Source of the DNA: Asterionellopsis glacialis
Lineage: Eukaryota > Bacillariophyta > Plagiogrammaphyceae > Rhaphoneidales > Asterionellopsidaceae
Assembly (NCBI GenBank): GCA_014885115.2
Contig: WKLE02000326.1
Span: forward strand, 6,034 to 54,623
Reading direction: 5' to 3'
DNA length: 48,590 nt
The position numbers and the translations under genes were made by a program. How positions within the stretch are numbered: position 1 is the first letter of the stretch; each line of letters begins with the position of its first letter. Positions 32,364 to 40,813 of this stretch are shown piece after piece. The notes under the pieces were generated by a model, which was not told the origin of the DNA, did no database searches, and saw only the letters and a list, made by a program, of their open reading frames with translations.

Positions 32364-33238
32364 CGTAGCAGTTTCTTTATTTCAATTTTTTGCAAAACCA
32401 GACGGTGTCACGTCAATTCTTCAACTTCAGATTGCCTTATTGTTTGTTATTTGTTCAGTGAAAGCAAACAACCCTTTAGAAAGATCTCTGACTCTTCTGT
32501 TCACAACTCTCTGGTCCCCTGTCTCTTGTCGTCTTCCTCACCTGCTCTCGGGACACATCTGAGTGAGAGATGGAGCGATTGCAATTCTGCCTGCTTGTTG
32601 ACTGAAAGCCACGACCGTCCGTATTCCTTTTGTGGAATTGGAGTGACGGCCAGAAATTTGGGTTTCGCGAAAAAATAACGGTTTTTTACCGGAAAGCTGA
32701 CATTTTGGCTCCTCCCCGGTGCGCCTTTGGAGGGAGAAAATTCTGACACCCGCCTCTCTATACTCTTGCCAATATTATCATGTGCTCTTTTGTATCCCAC
32801 TTCTGTAGGACTAGAATTTGAACCTACTCTAGAGACTAAAGATACAAGTGCAAGTGATTTTATGAATATCGCGCAATGGTGTTTACTCAGGAAAACAATA
32901 AAACTTGAGGATTAAATGAGCTAGAGTAATGCTTGTAAATGCAGTAGACTGTAACAAAGTAGTAGAGTGGTTACAATAATGGAATTCCTAAATTTTATAG
33001 AAAGCGTTTTCAATAATAGAACATGACATACTTATCTTGTAATAATCTTTTGTGAACCTCTTGTATACCCATTGGAAATTTCTGCTTGAGAAGAATGCAA
33101 GTGTTACTGGTTGTAGGATTAAAAGAACTTGAATAGGGACAAGTCAAATGGAAGCAGATAAGTTTGAACTATAAAACTCTGGTGTAGTTTTGAATTTGCA
33201 TGGTCGAATTCAAGTCACTCGTGTTCGGATGTGCCTGT
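32364..33238. other. Intergenic region, no gene seen
   Basis: Short frames only. A T-loop-like word on the minus strand near 32810-32835 does not extend to a cloverleaf. Confidence 0.5.
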
Positions 33239-33961
33239 TCAAGCTGTTTGAGCATACTTGGAACGTTTCTGAAACTTAGGACTGGAATGAGGTGATATAC
33301 TTGCAGCTCTAGCAAGTGCTTCAAATACAGGAGGAACTGATTTTCCTGTTCCAGTCTTACTAGAAAGCTGGACTTCATGCTGTTGTACAGGTTCCACCAT
33401 GAAAGGGACATACAAATCTTCTCGTGTATAAACTCTTCTTGTAGTTGACATTGTTCTTTGAGAAAGAGTTTCAAAAGCTTGTGCAAGTTGTTTTTGAGAA
33501 GGCTTTGTTTCTGTGCTTTTTGATGATTTGCCTTTTGATGGAAGAGAGTCGTCATTTTCTTTTACATCGTCTTTGATAAATTCAGGCCCGGCTTCCAAGA
33601 AGGAAGGGACATCATCTTGAAGCCAAGAGTCATTATGTGGACGAAGAGGCGGTACAGTGAACTGTGCGTCATATCTTGTAGGTACGGGTGAAGAAGAACG
33701 TTCTTCCGATTGAACATCGTCGTCTAGAGACGGGAGTGAAACGATATTCGTAACTTCCATGAACGTTGTGGAAGTGCATGAGAAGTCATTATTTCCAGAA
33801 ATAGAATACTTGTGACTCCCGATCGTCATCTTGTGACGGACAAGTTTAAGAGATTTGAATAATTCATCGTCGTCTTCGCTCTTCATAGATGCAGAAAGTG
33901 GTGACATATCGTTCGCGTTGGTAGTGCCAATTGCGTCGTCGTTGAAAATGAGGGACTGCAT
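33239..33961 (-). CDS. Hypothetical protein, low complexity
   Basis: 240 aa from the ATG at 33961; the frame extends eight codons upstream only to a TTG. The sequence is Ser/Asp/Lys/Pro-rich without membrane segments or known domains. Recognisable short stretches include KLVRHKMTIGSHKYSISG, an acidic SLPSLDDDVQSEE block, and a C-terminal basic region ending SSPKFQKRSKYAQTA. It reads like an intrinsically disordered cytosolic or nuclear protein with several SP/TP sites that could be phosphorylated. No function is assigned. The frame length against an AT-rich background supports a gene moderately. Confidence 0.55.
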   Translation of the reverse strand: MQSLIFNDDAIGTTNANDMSPLSASMKSEDDDELFKSLKLVRHKMTIGSHKYSISGNNDFSCTSTTFMEVTNIVSLPSLDDDVQSEERSSSPVPTRYDAQFTVPPLRPHNDSWLQDDVPSFLEAGPEFIKDDVKENDDSLPSKGKSSKSTETKPSQKQLAQAFETLSQRTMSTTRRVYTREDLYVPFMVEPVQQHEVQLSSKTGTGKSVPPVFEALARAASISPHSSPKFQKRSKYAQTA

Positions 33962-34921
33962 GGACAATGTGTTGCGGTCGTGCAATCAGCTAGCAGATTT
34001 GTTATGTTAGAGGAGCACGGTTTCAGAAGACTGCGTCGGTGTCTACAGGCAAATTTTATGTTCTTCCATAGAAACAACTACTTCGTACTTAGTCCTCTCT
34101 AGTAGTAAGGTATAATGTGGAAGGACGGTTACAAGAACGGGGGCACAAGTAGTACGTAAGGAAAAGCGAAGTCTCAAGATTGGCTGTTGATCGTGTGAAG
34201 CGGTATCAGCAAAGTTCTTGTGACTTTTTCCACCAATCAAACAAAAGTATTGCATCAATACAATCGCACAGAACTTCAATCTGAGGATCAAAATTGGTCA
34301 CAATTACGCCAGATAGATCACAATCACGTTTTTGCCATATTCAAGAGACGATTTGCCAGCACGATACTGCGCATTTTCATTGAACTCATATTTAACATAA
34401 AAAAATACATTGATTTGATTCGAGGAGACAAGGTCGTTTTAAAATGGCTCCAGCCTCGTCAATTAGTAAACAATAATCCATTGTATTGCCCTTTTAGACA
34501 TCAATCCCGGAAAGACATGCTTCTTTGTTCTGTCACAAAGTTCTCGTTCTAACACTCCTTGTCGAATACCAAATCTACACTCCTACATACTTGGACTACA
34601 AGTAAAAACTCTAGATGGTCTAGTGAAGTAAGTATTATAGGACCTCTCTAGAGAGAGGAAAATCAGGAAATTTGGGGGTTATCTATCATATTATTATCAC
34701 TCTTTTGATACTAACACGGACAAAATTATTGTGGAAGCATATCTTTCATCGTGTATGCAATGTTCCAGATAGTAAATATCTTTCATCGCGTTTGAAGTTT
34801 CGCGTGCATACATATTGAAGTATTTCACAAAGTTTTGCGTTTTTGTGTGGATATACAAGATATTGAAAAGATCACAATATATCACAAAACGCAGAACGCC
34901 TAAAGCATTATCTATCATAAC
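33962..34921. other. Intergenic region, no gene seen
   Basis: 960 bp. A plus-strand frame of 110 codons (34220-34552) has no features beyond composition and is not called. It includes the upstream region of the repeat protein at 34922. Confidence 0.45.
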
Positions 34922-35665
34922 ATGACAACACATATTTCACCCAGTTTTCAGACTGGGACTCCACAGCCACGAGGAGGTGACCCAGGTACTTTTACTGACG
35001 AGCGACTTGTTGCTACTTCCAAATTGAATAATTCTCTCGTACAGAAAGAGGCTGCCTTGGATAAATTAAGAAAATTTGAAATCTCAAGGAATGTAGAGAA
35101 CTCGGGGAAGAAACAGCCATACAGTGCTGGTAAAGACTTTGTTTGGACAAGCCAAAAAGGGAGACTTTCGTCTATTCTAGAGTGTCCCTTTGCATTTTGG
35201 ACCCATAAAAGCACTGGGCCATCACCCTGCCCGCCTCGTCTTGCTTCAGAAGTATACAAAATGGAGTGTGCCTCCATCTGCTCGGACATGCTGGGTGAGC
35301 CTATGGCAGTCCATGCCCAAAGGACCATCGTCCAAAAGAAGATACCATATCCCAATCATCTTTCCTCCATAATGCACACAATGGAGTGTTCACCAATTTG
35401 TTCTGACATGCTTGATGAAAATATGGCTGAGTTTTCAAATAGGCGGGTGTGGGCATTCTCATATTTGCCAAGCTACCTGCGTTCGGCAATGTATGAAATG
35501 GAATGTCACCCAGTTTACTCTGATGCTCTTGACGAACCTATGGCTGAGTTTTCAAACAAAAACAAGCTACCTTTTCCAGAGCATTTAGTATCTGCAGTAT
35601 ATGAAATGGAATGTGCCTCCATTTACTCTGATACTCTTGACGAGCCAATAGCTTTGATTTCATAG
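34922..35665 (+). CDS. Unrecognised protein with four MEC...SD.LDEP repeats
   Basis: 247 aa, single exon, ATG at 34922. Residues 1-105 are a Lys/Ser-rich leader with one predicted helix (about 36-55). Residues about 108-247 hold four repeats of 36-40 residues, each with the core Y-x-MEC-x-x-I/V-x-SD-x-LDEP-M/I-A: YKMECASICSDMLGEPMA, HTMECSPICSDMLDENMA, YEMECHPVYSDALDEPMA and YEMECASIYSDTLDEPIA. Between cores is a variable basic/aromatic linker ending in PxHL or PSYL. A degenerate fifth start (SSILECPF) may precede them. There is no signal peptide or membrane span. Regular Cys, Asp and Glu positions could suit metal or partner binding, but this is speculation. I do not recognise the family. 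Confidence 0.72.
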   Translation: MTTHISPSFQTGTPQPRGGDPGTFTDERLVATSKLNNSLVQKEAALDKLRKFEISRNVENSGKKQPYSAGKDFVWTSQKGRLSSILECPFAFWTHKSTGPSPCPPRLASEVYKMECASICSDMLGEPMAVHAQRTIVQKKIPYPNHLSSIMHTMECSPICSDMLDENMAEFSNRRVWAFSYLPSYLRSAMYEMECHPVYSDALDEPMAEFSNKNKLPFPEHLVSAVYEMECASIYSDTLDEPIALIS

Positions 35666-36387
35666 AAAACCTAATTGCATTTTCTATGTTACTTGTATAC
35701 TCCTGATATGTGCAATGGGATAATTGCCCGTTCGTTTTATTGGTTTTTTTACGAGCAAGATCGGTTCGCGATTGGCTTTCAATGATAAAGGTTAGCCTGT
35801 AGAAAAGGTTGACCATTGGGGAAGTTATGATTATATGAAACATGGCCCTATTCTAGGTTTGTCGCACATATTACTCGTAAAACGGCTTTGTGAAGAAGCA
35901 AGCAGGGAAGGAAGAAAACCAGTACTGGTACCTGGAAAATTCCCCAAAATATACCTTGTTTTTTGAGACAGTATAAAAAATAACTAGTGATAAGCCGTAT
36001 CGATACTGTTATTATGTTACTCCAGTAGCATTTGATGTTTAATGTACCGGTAGACCAGTGCCAGAGATATTGGAGATCAGAGCTACTGCTGCGCCGGGCT
36101 AGTACCTAGCTATTGTGTGACGAGTGACTGACTGGCGAACAATGGGGTAGCTGTAAACTGGTAAACAGAATCCAGAAATTTAACATAAGTAATGAAATAA
36201 TGAGAGTGGTATCCTAAACCCTACACAGAAATATATGAGAAAAATTCAATCCCACGGATTCTACTTTTTGTGTGTTCGGGTTGTTGATTACTGCAGGTTT
36301 TGCACATCAAAAAACAGATTTGGCAAAATCATAAATTTCAGAAGAAATGTAATAAAAGCAACTCGAGTTTAGTAGGAAACAAACAAA
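35666..36387. other. Intergenic region, no gene seen
   Basis: It carries CCAGTACTGGTACCTGG at about 35919-35935, a compact form of the GTACC palindrome. No coding sequence is supported. Confidence 0.5.
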
Positions 36388-36846
36388 ATGACGGAAGTCA
36401 CTACCATACATACAAAGAATCCGAATCAAGAGAAGATTGACTCTGCATTCCAGGCTTTCATTGATTCGGTTGAGAAACTCAGTAAAGAAACTATTGATGA
36501 TTTAGAAAACCTCGTATCTGACGATTTTCATTTTCGTGACCCACTCATTGACACCAAGGACTATGAAACATTTTCAAACTATCTGAAGCAGACATATGAC
36601 AAGCTCAGTGACATTCACTTTGTTGTGAACAATAGATCCATCACGGGTCAAGTTGCATTCGTGGAATCAGCAATGAGTTACATCTACCGAGGTGTGAAGA
36701 ATGAAGTTAGCATGGTTTCACGATTGACTTTCAACGAGAAAGGTGAACTGACCGAAGAGATCGACTATTGGGACAGCTATGAGTGCATGAAAGCTGTCCC
36801 CATAATTGGTTCTTTACTCAACATTACTCGTAAAATCATGGTGTGA
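36388..36846 (+). CDS. NTF2/SnoaL-like small protein
   Basis: 152 aa, single exon, ATG at 36388 in an A-rich context (AAACAAAATG). An N-terminal helix (KIDSAFQAFIDSVEKL) is followed by DLENLVSDDFHFRDPLID, the characteristic helix-loop-'RDP' opening of SnoaL/ketosteroid-isomerase-like NTF2 folds. Antiparallel strands follow (HFVVNNRSITGQVAFVES; NEVSMVSRLTFNEKGEL; EIDYWDSYE). The fold is used by small enzymes and ligand-binding proteins, so the substrate cannot be inferred. There is no targeting signal, so it is likely cytosolic. The length is typical for the fold. Confidence 0.75.
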   Translation: MTEVTTIHTKNPNQEKIDSAFQAFIDSVEKLSKETIDDLENLVSDDFHFRDPLIDTKDYETFSNYLKQTYDKLSDIHFVVNNRSITGQVAFVESAMSYIYRGVKNEVSMVSRLTFNEKGELTEEIDYWDSYECMKAVPIIGSLLNITRKIMV

Positions 36847-37353
36847 ATAATTAAGGAAGAAAAACAGTAGTTAGTATCAATTATACATCTGAAACGCAAG
36901 AAACTTAAACAGTTTACAAGAATACACATGCAAGTTTTTGACATTTAGCTCCATAAATACTTAGTACAGTACACGTTGCCACACTGAGGTAAAAATAGGA
37001 TTTTTTGCACACTCGGTATTGGCTGATTTTGGCAACAAATTTGGTGGGAGTATGCAGATAAATTGCTCTTATCTCGCATCTAGCAGTAGTGCAGGATTAT
37101 ACTGACAAAGACATCTCTTTAAGTTACCTGTCACCAAGATTATCTTCTTGTATAACCAATGAATCACTTTGAACTTCATTCATTTTTCCGCAGATGTATC
37201 TCCAGAGAGAATGACATTTTGTTTTTAAGCTTTTCTAATTTAGTAATGATTTTTACAAACATTTTTACAGATTTTTATCATACATTTCGTTGCATCTGTC
37301 GTTTCTTCCTTCCCAATCATAAGGCACCTCTCTCTAGATCCAATTTTTTAATT
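36847..37353. other. Intergenic region, no gene seen
   Basis: About 500 bp between convergent genes, AT-rich, with no supported coding sequence. Confidence 0.5.
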
Positions 37354-38508
37354 TTACCTCGTCGTTTCCTCGCTTACTGGGACTATATCAACGATTGCTT
37401 TGAAAGTAACCTTATTTGAATCACGAAGGCGGTCGGCTTTATTGTGCATATCGAGGTTACGACGATTTCGGTCAGTTTTGCTGTGAATGTCCGAGGTGTT
37501 GTTTTCCTCTCCTCCAATCACGGTTTCGCCATCATTTTCCAATTCTCTTGTTCTTTCCATTTCTTTGCCTACTGGAACTACAACTTTATCGGGAGCATCA
37601 ACGAACTCGTGATGGCGATTGGCCTTACTATGCATATCCAGAGTGCGACGATAACGGTCAGTTTTGATGTGAACGGCTTGCGTGCGTGCACCGCCATTAG
37701 CACTACTGTCAGTGCCCATTCCTTCATTAGATGATAGAGCAGATGTCAGATGCCTTCCCCTAGCTACTCTTTCTCCTACAGGAACTGCATCCTGTTTGTG
37801 TTGGATGAAGTCCTTCTCGATTCCGTGAAAACGATCAGGTGTTTCGTGAGTATCCATAGTTTTACTAGCTACGCCAGCTTTAGTCTCAATATCTTTCGTA
37901 GATGCGCTGTAATCATCACTTTCAGCTGCATTTATACCCATACTTGAGTAGAGAGAAGCAGTAAGCCCTCTCTTTCGTGCTACTTGCTCAGAAATGGAAG
38001 TGGTGTCAGCCATCTTTTTTATGTTACCTTCATTCGCGCGGCGATAGCGATCTGCTTTGTCGTGCATATCAAAAGCTCGGTGATAACGGCTTGTTTTAGT
38101 ATGAATATCACCAGCAGTAGATCTATAATCATTGCTGTCGGAAAGATTTGGCATCGTCAGCCCTCGTTGCCTCGAAATATCTTCACTAACAGGGACTATT
38201 TTGTCCAATTCTTCTGTAAAACTTTCTTCTATCTTACGATAACGATCGGATTTTTCATGGGTATCTAATGTAGAAGTATACCGTTCGGATTTGGAATGGA
38301 TGCCTTGAGTATCTTCTCTTTCCAGACTTCTACTATTCCTCAGAAACCCTATGTTTGAGTTCCTTTCGACTCCGCCAAGACTTACACCAACGAAAAGGAC
38401 AATTCCAAAGATGATAGTGGCACCCGCTGAAAACGCTTTCCACTTTTTGCTTGTATCATTTGCTTTGTCTGTATTGATGCTGTGAGCAGGAATGTTGGAT
38501 TGAACCAT
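37354..38508 (-). CDS. Membrane-anchored protein with five HxK..R repeats, family not recognised
   Basis: 384 aa from ATG 38508, which has A at -3. The frame runs upstream through another ATG (38637) to a TTG at 38760, so the start is uncertain. One membrane span lies at about residues 25-46 (AGATIIFGIVLFVGVSLGG). The remainder is hydrophilic and consists of five repeats of about 60-70 residues. Each has two linked units, DIHxK[ST]xRYxR and DMHxKADRYR, followed by VPVSExVARxRGLT and an acidic Ser/Asn linker. The third repeat has decayed (DIETKAG; HETPDRFH) and the fifth ends at VPVSEETTR by the stop. Within a repeat the two H-x-K units resemble each other, so an 11-12-residue unit was probably duplicated first. 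Function unknown. Confidence 0.72.
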   Translation of the reverse strand: MVQSNIPAHSINTDKANDTSKKWKAFSAGATIIFGIVLFVGVSLGGVERNSNIGFLRNSRSLEREDTQGIHSKSERYTSTLDTHEKSDRYRKIEESFTEELDKIVPVSEDISRQRGLTMPNLSDSNDYRSTAGDIHTKTSRYHRAFDMHDKADRYRRANEGNIKKMADTTSISEQVARKRGLTASLYSSMGINAAESDDYSASTKDIETKAGVASKTMDTHETPDRFHGIEKDFIQHKQDAVPVGERVARGRHLTSALSSNEGMGTDSSANGGARTQAVHIKTDRYRRTLDMHSKANRHHEFVDAPDKVVVPVGKEMERTRELENDGETVIGGEENNTSDIHSKTDRNRRNLDMHNKADRLRDSNKVTFKAIVDIVPVSEETTR

Positions 38509-39420
38509 TGTGCCGCACGTATTCCAATTTGTGTGGACCTCTACTGGTGTCATAAAGAATTTTAGTGGATCAAAGAAGTTAAAGAATTTGGAAAATTCTT
38601 TCTTCTGACCCGACCGAATTTTCAAATTTTCGCCCATACAACAAAACTGATATTCGATTTCGTGATTTACGGTTCCGAACGATTTTAATTTTTTATCTCT
38701 TAGTAGGTTTAGGTCATATTGGACTTTTGTACCGTTAACATGATCTGTTGTATTTAACAATATTAATTACTATATTATTCGTTAATAAAAAGGTAGTTAA
38801 AACATTTTGAATGTCGTAATAACTTTATTTCGATCAGTACGACCGTGCAGCATATTTACTAGCCGTTAGGGTTTCTCTGGTTTTTCATACTGACTGACTG
38901 CTTAGCGTGTATGTAATCCGTAGAGACGGCGGGAGAATGACGGCGTAACTTTCATTGCATATTTCTGTTCATTTTCAACTTTCAAAATCGTTTATACTGT
39001 TTGTGGGTTCACGAATTGTACGGTACCCATGTACCAGGTACCTGGTACCCCGGTACCTATCTGGTATGTTCTTCTTACACGGTATTTCTTATTCGCCATT
39101 AATTTTGATCTGTTGAAGTTCTTGCACGCATGGGACTATTCCAAAACGACCAGCAATACTTCACTGCGACTTTCCATTAGAATCAGAAAAGTATCCCATC
39201 CGACACTGAAAACTTCATCACTTTCATCGAAACCAGTGATATTTTGAAAGAGGTAGCGGCTGTTTTCAACTGAGTTGCCACAACAAATTCGAACTTCTTG
39301 CCTTGTGCAAAACCTTTACAACGAAATTTGTTCCCATTACATCCTGTTAACATTATTGTGATACTACCAGTTTCAAGAAGGACTCAGTATATTTATTTGA
39401 AGTGAGAAGAGTCAATAACA
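38509..39420. other. Intergenic region (may include 5' coding of the minus-strand repeat gene)
   Basis: 38509-38637 could be coding if the upstream ATG is used. The rest shows no gene. It contains a strong cluster of GTACC words at 39018-39065, including an 18-bp palindrome. Confidence 0.5.
39031..39048. repeat. 18-bp perfect palindrome, GTACC type
   Basis: GTACCAGGTACCTGGTAC equals its reverse complement. It is flanked by further GGTACC words (near 39021 and 39051). It is the mirror arrangement of the palindrome at 23210-23227. Confidence 0.85.
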
Positions 39421-39738
39421 ATGACATACGCAATACTTAGCCTTTTAACAAAAGAAGATTTACATGTCGGAGAATTTACTGTCAATGGCCCAAAAGAGCT
39501 GAAGGAGAGGATTGATGCGGCTTTGAAGCACACTTACAATACAAGTGGAGAATGGGACGGTGATATCAAAAGGAGCATAGGAGGATTTTCTTTCAAAATT
39601 TACAAGCTGCTCAATTGTGTCGAGGCCAGTGGTTGGGATGTTCATGATATGAGTGTGTCTCCAGTTGAGTTCTCAAACTCAAAATCACTGTATCAATCAC
39701 ATACGTACCTCCTCAGAAAGCAAAAGAAAGAAGGTTGA
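39421..39738 (+). CDS. Small hypothetical protein
   Basis: 105 aa, ATG at 39421 preceded by AATAACA. A predicted strand-helix opening (MTYAILSLLTKEDLHVGEF, then GPKELKERIDAALKHTY) is followed by GGFSFKIYKLLNCVEASGW and a C-terminal YLLRKQKKEG. The balanced composition and alternating hydrophobic pattern look like a small globular alpha/beta protein rather than random sequence. There is no membrane span or known motif. It lies between two plus-strand features with normal spacing. Family unknown. Confidence 0.55.
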   Translation: MTYAILSLLTKEDLHVGEFTVNGPKELKERIDAALKHTYNTSGEWDGDIKRSIGGFSFKIYKLLNCVEASGWDVHDMSVSPVEFSNSKSLYQSHTYLLRKQKKEG

Positions 39739-39975
39739 TTTTGTTTTCAGTCGGGCAATGCTTGCTTCGCCTTGCTTCAACATTGTGAATTCTTGTTCGT
39801 GTTTAGGGTTACCGAATGAAAAGTTAAAGCAATGATGCCGACGCAACGAACGAAACACGACTAAATATCTTTTAGGGGCATGACTGAATATTTGAAAATG
39901 TGCTGAGCCCAATTTTCATACATCCGTATAACATACATATTAATTTATTTTTTATAAACCAACATCAGTTGAAAG

Positions 39976-40704
39976 ATGACTACTGTTGAAAACATCTCAA
40001 GTGAGATTCAACCTCTTCTTCACCCTCGCTATGGCAAGAAATTTGCCGTTCTTATTCATGGCGTGCTTTCTCCTGAAGAATGCACTGCACTCATTGCTCG
40101 ATCCGAGTCTGTTGGATATGAACAAGCTCTCATTAATATTGGGGGTGGGAAACAAGAACTTGACACATCCGTCCGTAACAGCAGTCGGTGTCTAATTTTT
40201 GATCCCGACTTTGCAGAGAATTTGCATCAACGTATTCTGTCGGCATTGAAGGACAACAGCGCCGATGAGGAAACAGACGGATTTTTGCATGCACCATTTG
40301 CCAAAGTCTTTCAGGATAGAACTCTCGATGCAGTGGGGTGCAACGAACGACTCAGTCTTCTCCGTTATGATCCTGGAGAGTATTTTGCTCCTCACTACGA
40401 TGGTCACTTCTATCGACAAGAGGGTGAACGAAAGGGCGAAATGTCTCAAATGACTGTCCAACTTTATCTCAACGAAGGATTTAAGGGTGGCACGACTCGA
40501 TTCATTGGCAAGAGAGGCAGTTACGACGTCGTTCCGAAAACTGGATCAGTTCTACTCTTTGAGCATGATATGCTTCATGAAGGCAGCGAACTTATTGAGG
40601 GTCGGAAGTATGCCTTGCGGACAGACGTCATGTACACCATGAAAGGTCCAGGACATGAATATGCTCAAAAACCAATCAAACTTGAATCAAGAAATATGTT
40701 TTGA
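39976..40704 (+). CDS. 2-oxoglutarate/Fe(II) oxygenase, prolyl-4-hydroxylase type
   Basis: 242 aa, single exon, ATG at 39976. An N-terminal strand-helix region (AVLIHGVLSPEECTALIARS) leads into a double-stranded beta-helix core. Iron ligands are H140 and D142 in APHYDGHF and a distal His in MLHEGSEL (H201). K211/R215 in RKYALRTDVMY fits the 2-oxoglutarate carboxylate site. TVQLYLNEGFKGGTTRF is the usual strand between the ligands. All catalytic residues are present. There is no signal peptide, so it is probably a cytosolic or nuclear hydroxylase. The substrate is unknown and could be a prolyl or other residue, or a small molecule. Confidence 0.88.
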   Translation: MTTVENISSEIQPLLHPRYGKKFAVLIHGVLSPEECTALIARSESVGYEQALINIGGGKQELDTSVRNSSRCLIFDPDFAENLHQRILSALKDNSADEETDGFLHAPFAKVFQDRTLDAVGCNERLSLLRYDPGEYFAPHYDGHFYRQEGERKGEMSQMTVQLYLNEGFKGGTTRFIGKRGSYDVVPKTGSVLLFEHDMLHEGSELIEGRKYALRTDVMYTMKGPGHEYAQKPIKLESRNMF

Positions 40705-40813
40705 AGTTGGTAACTTTCCACACTATTCCTTTTCGCTAAACCAAAAGCTGAAACTAGAGCAGCCGAGAAAAGAAAAAGAAAAATATAGATGTCGATGATA
40801 ACTCAAGAGTGCA

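Noticed and set aside
32800..32850. Possible tRNA on the minus strand (T-loop-like TTCAAAT)
   Set aside because: The T stem pairs poorly and no D arm, anticodon arm or acceptor stem could be placed.
34220..34552. 110-codon plus-strand frame
   Set aside because: No domain, unusual composition and no second evidence; expected by chance at this length in a 48-kb window.
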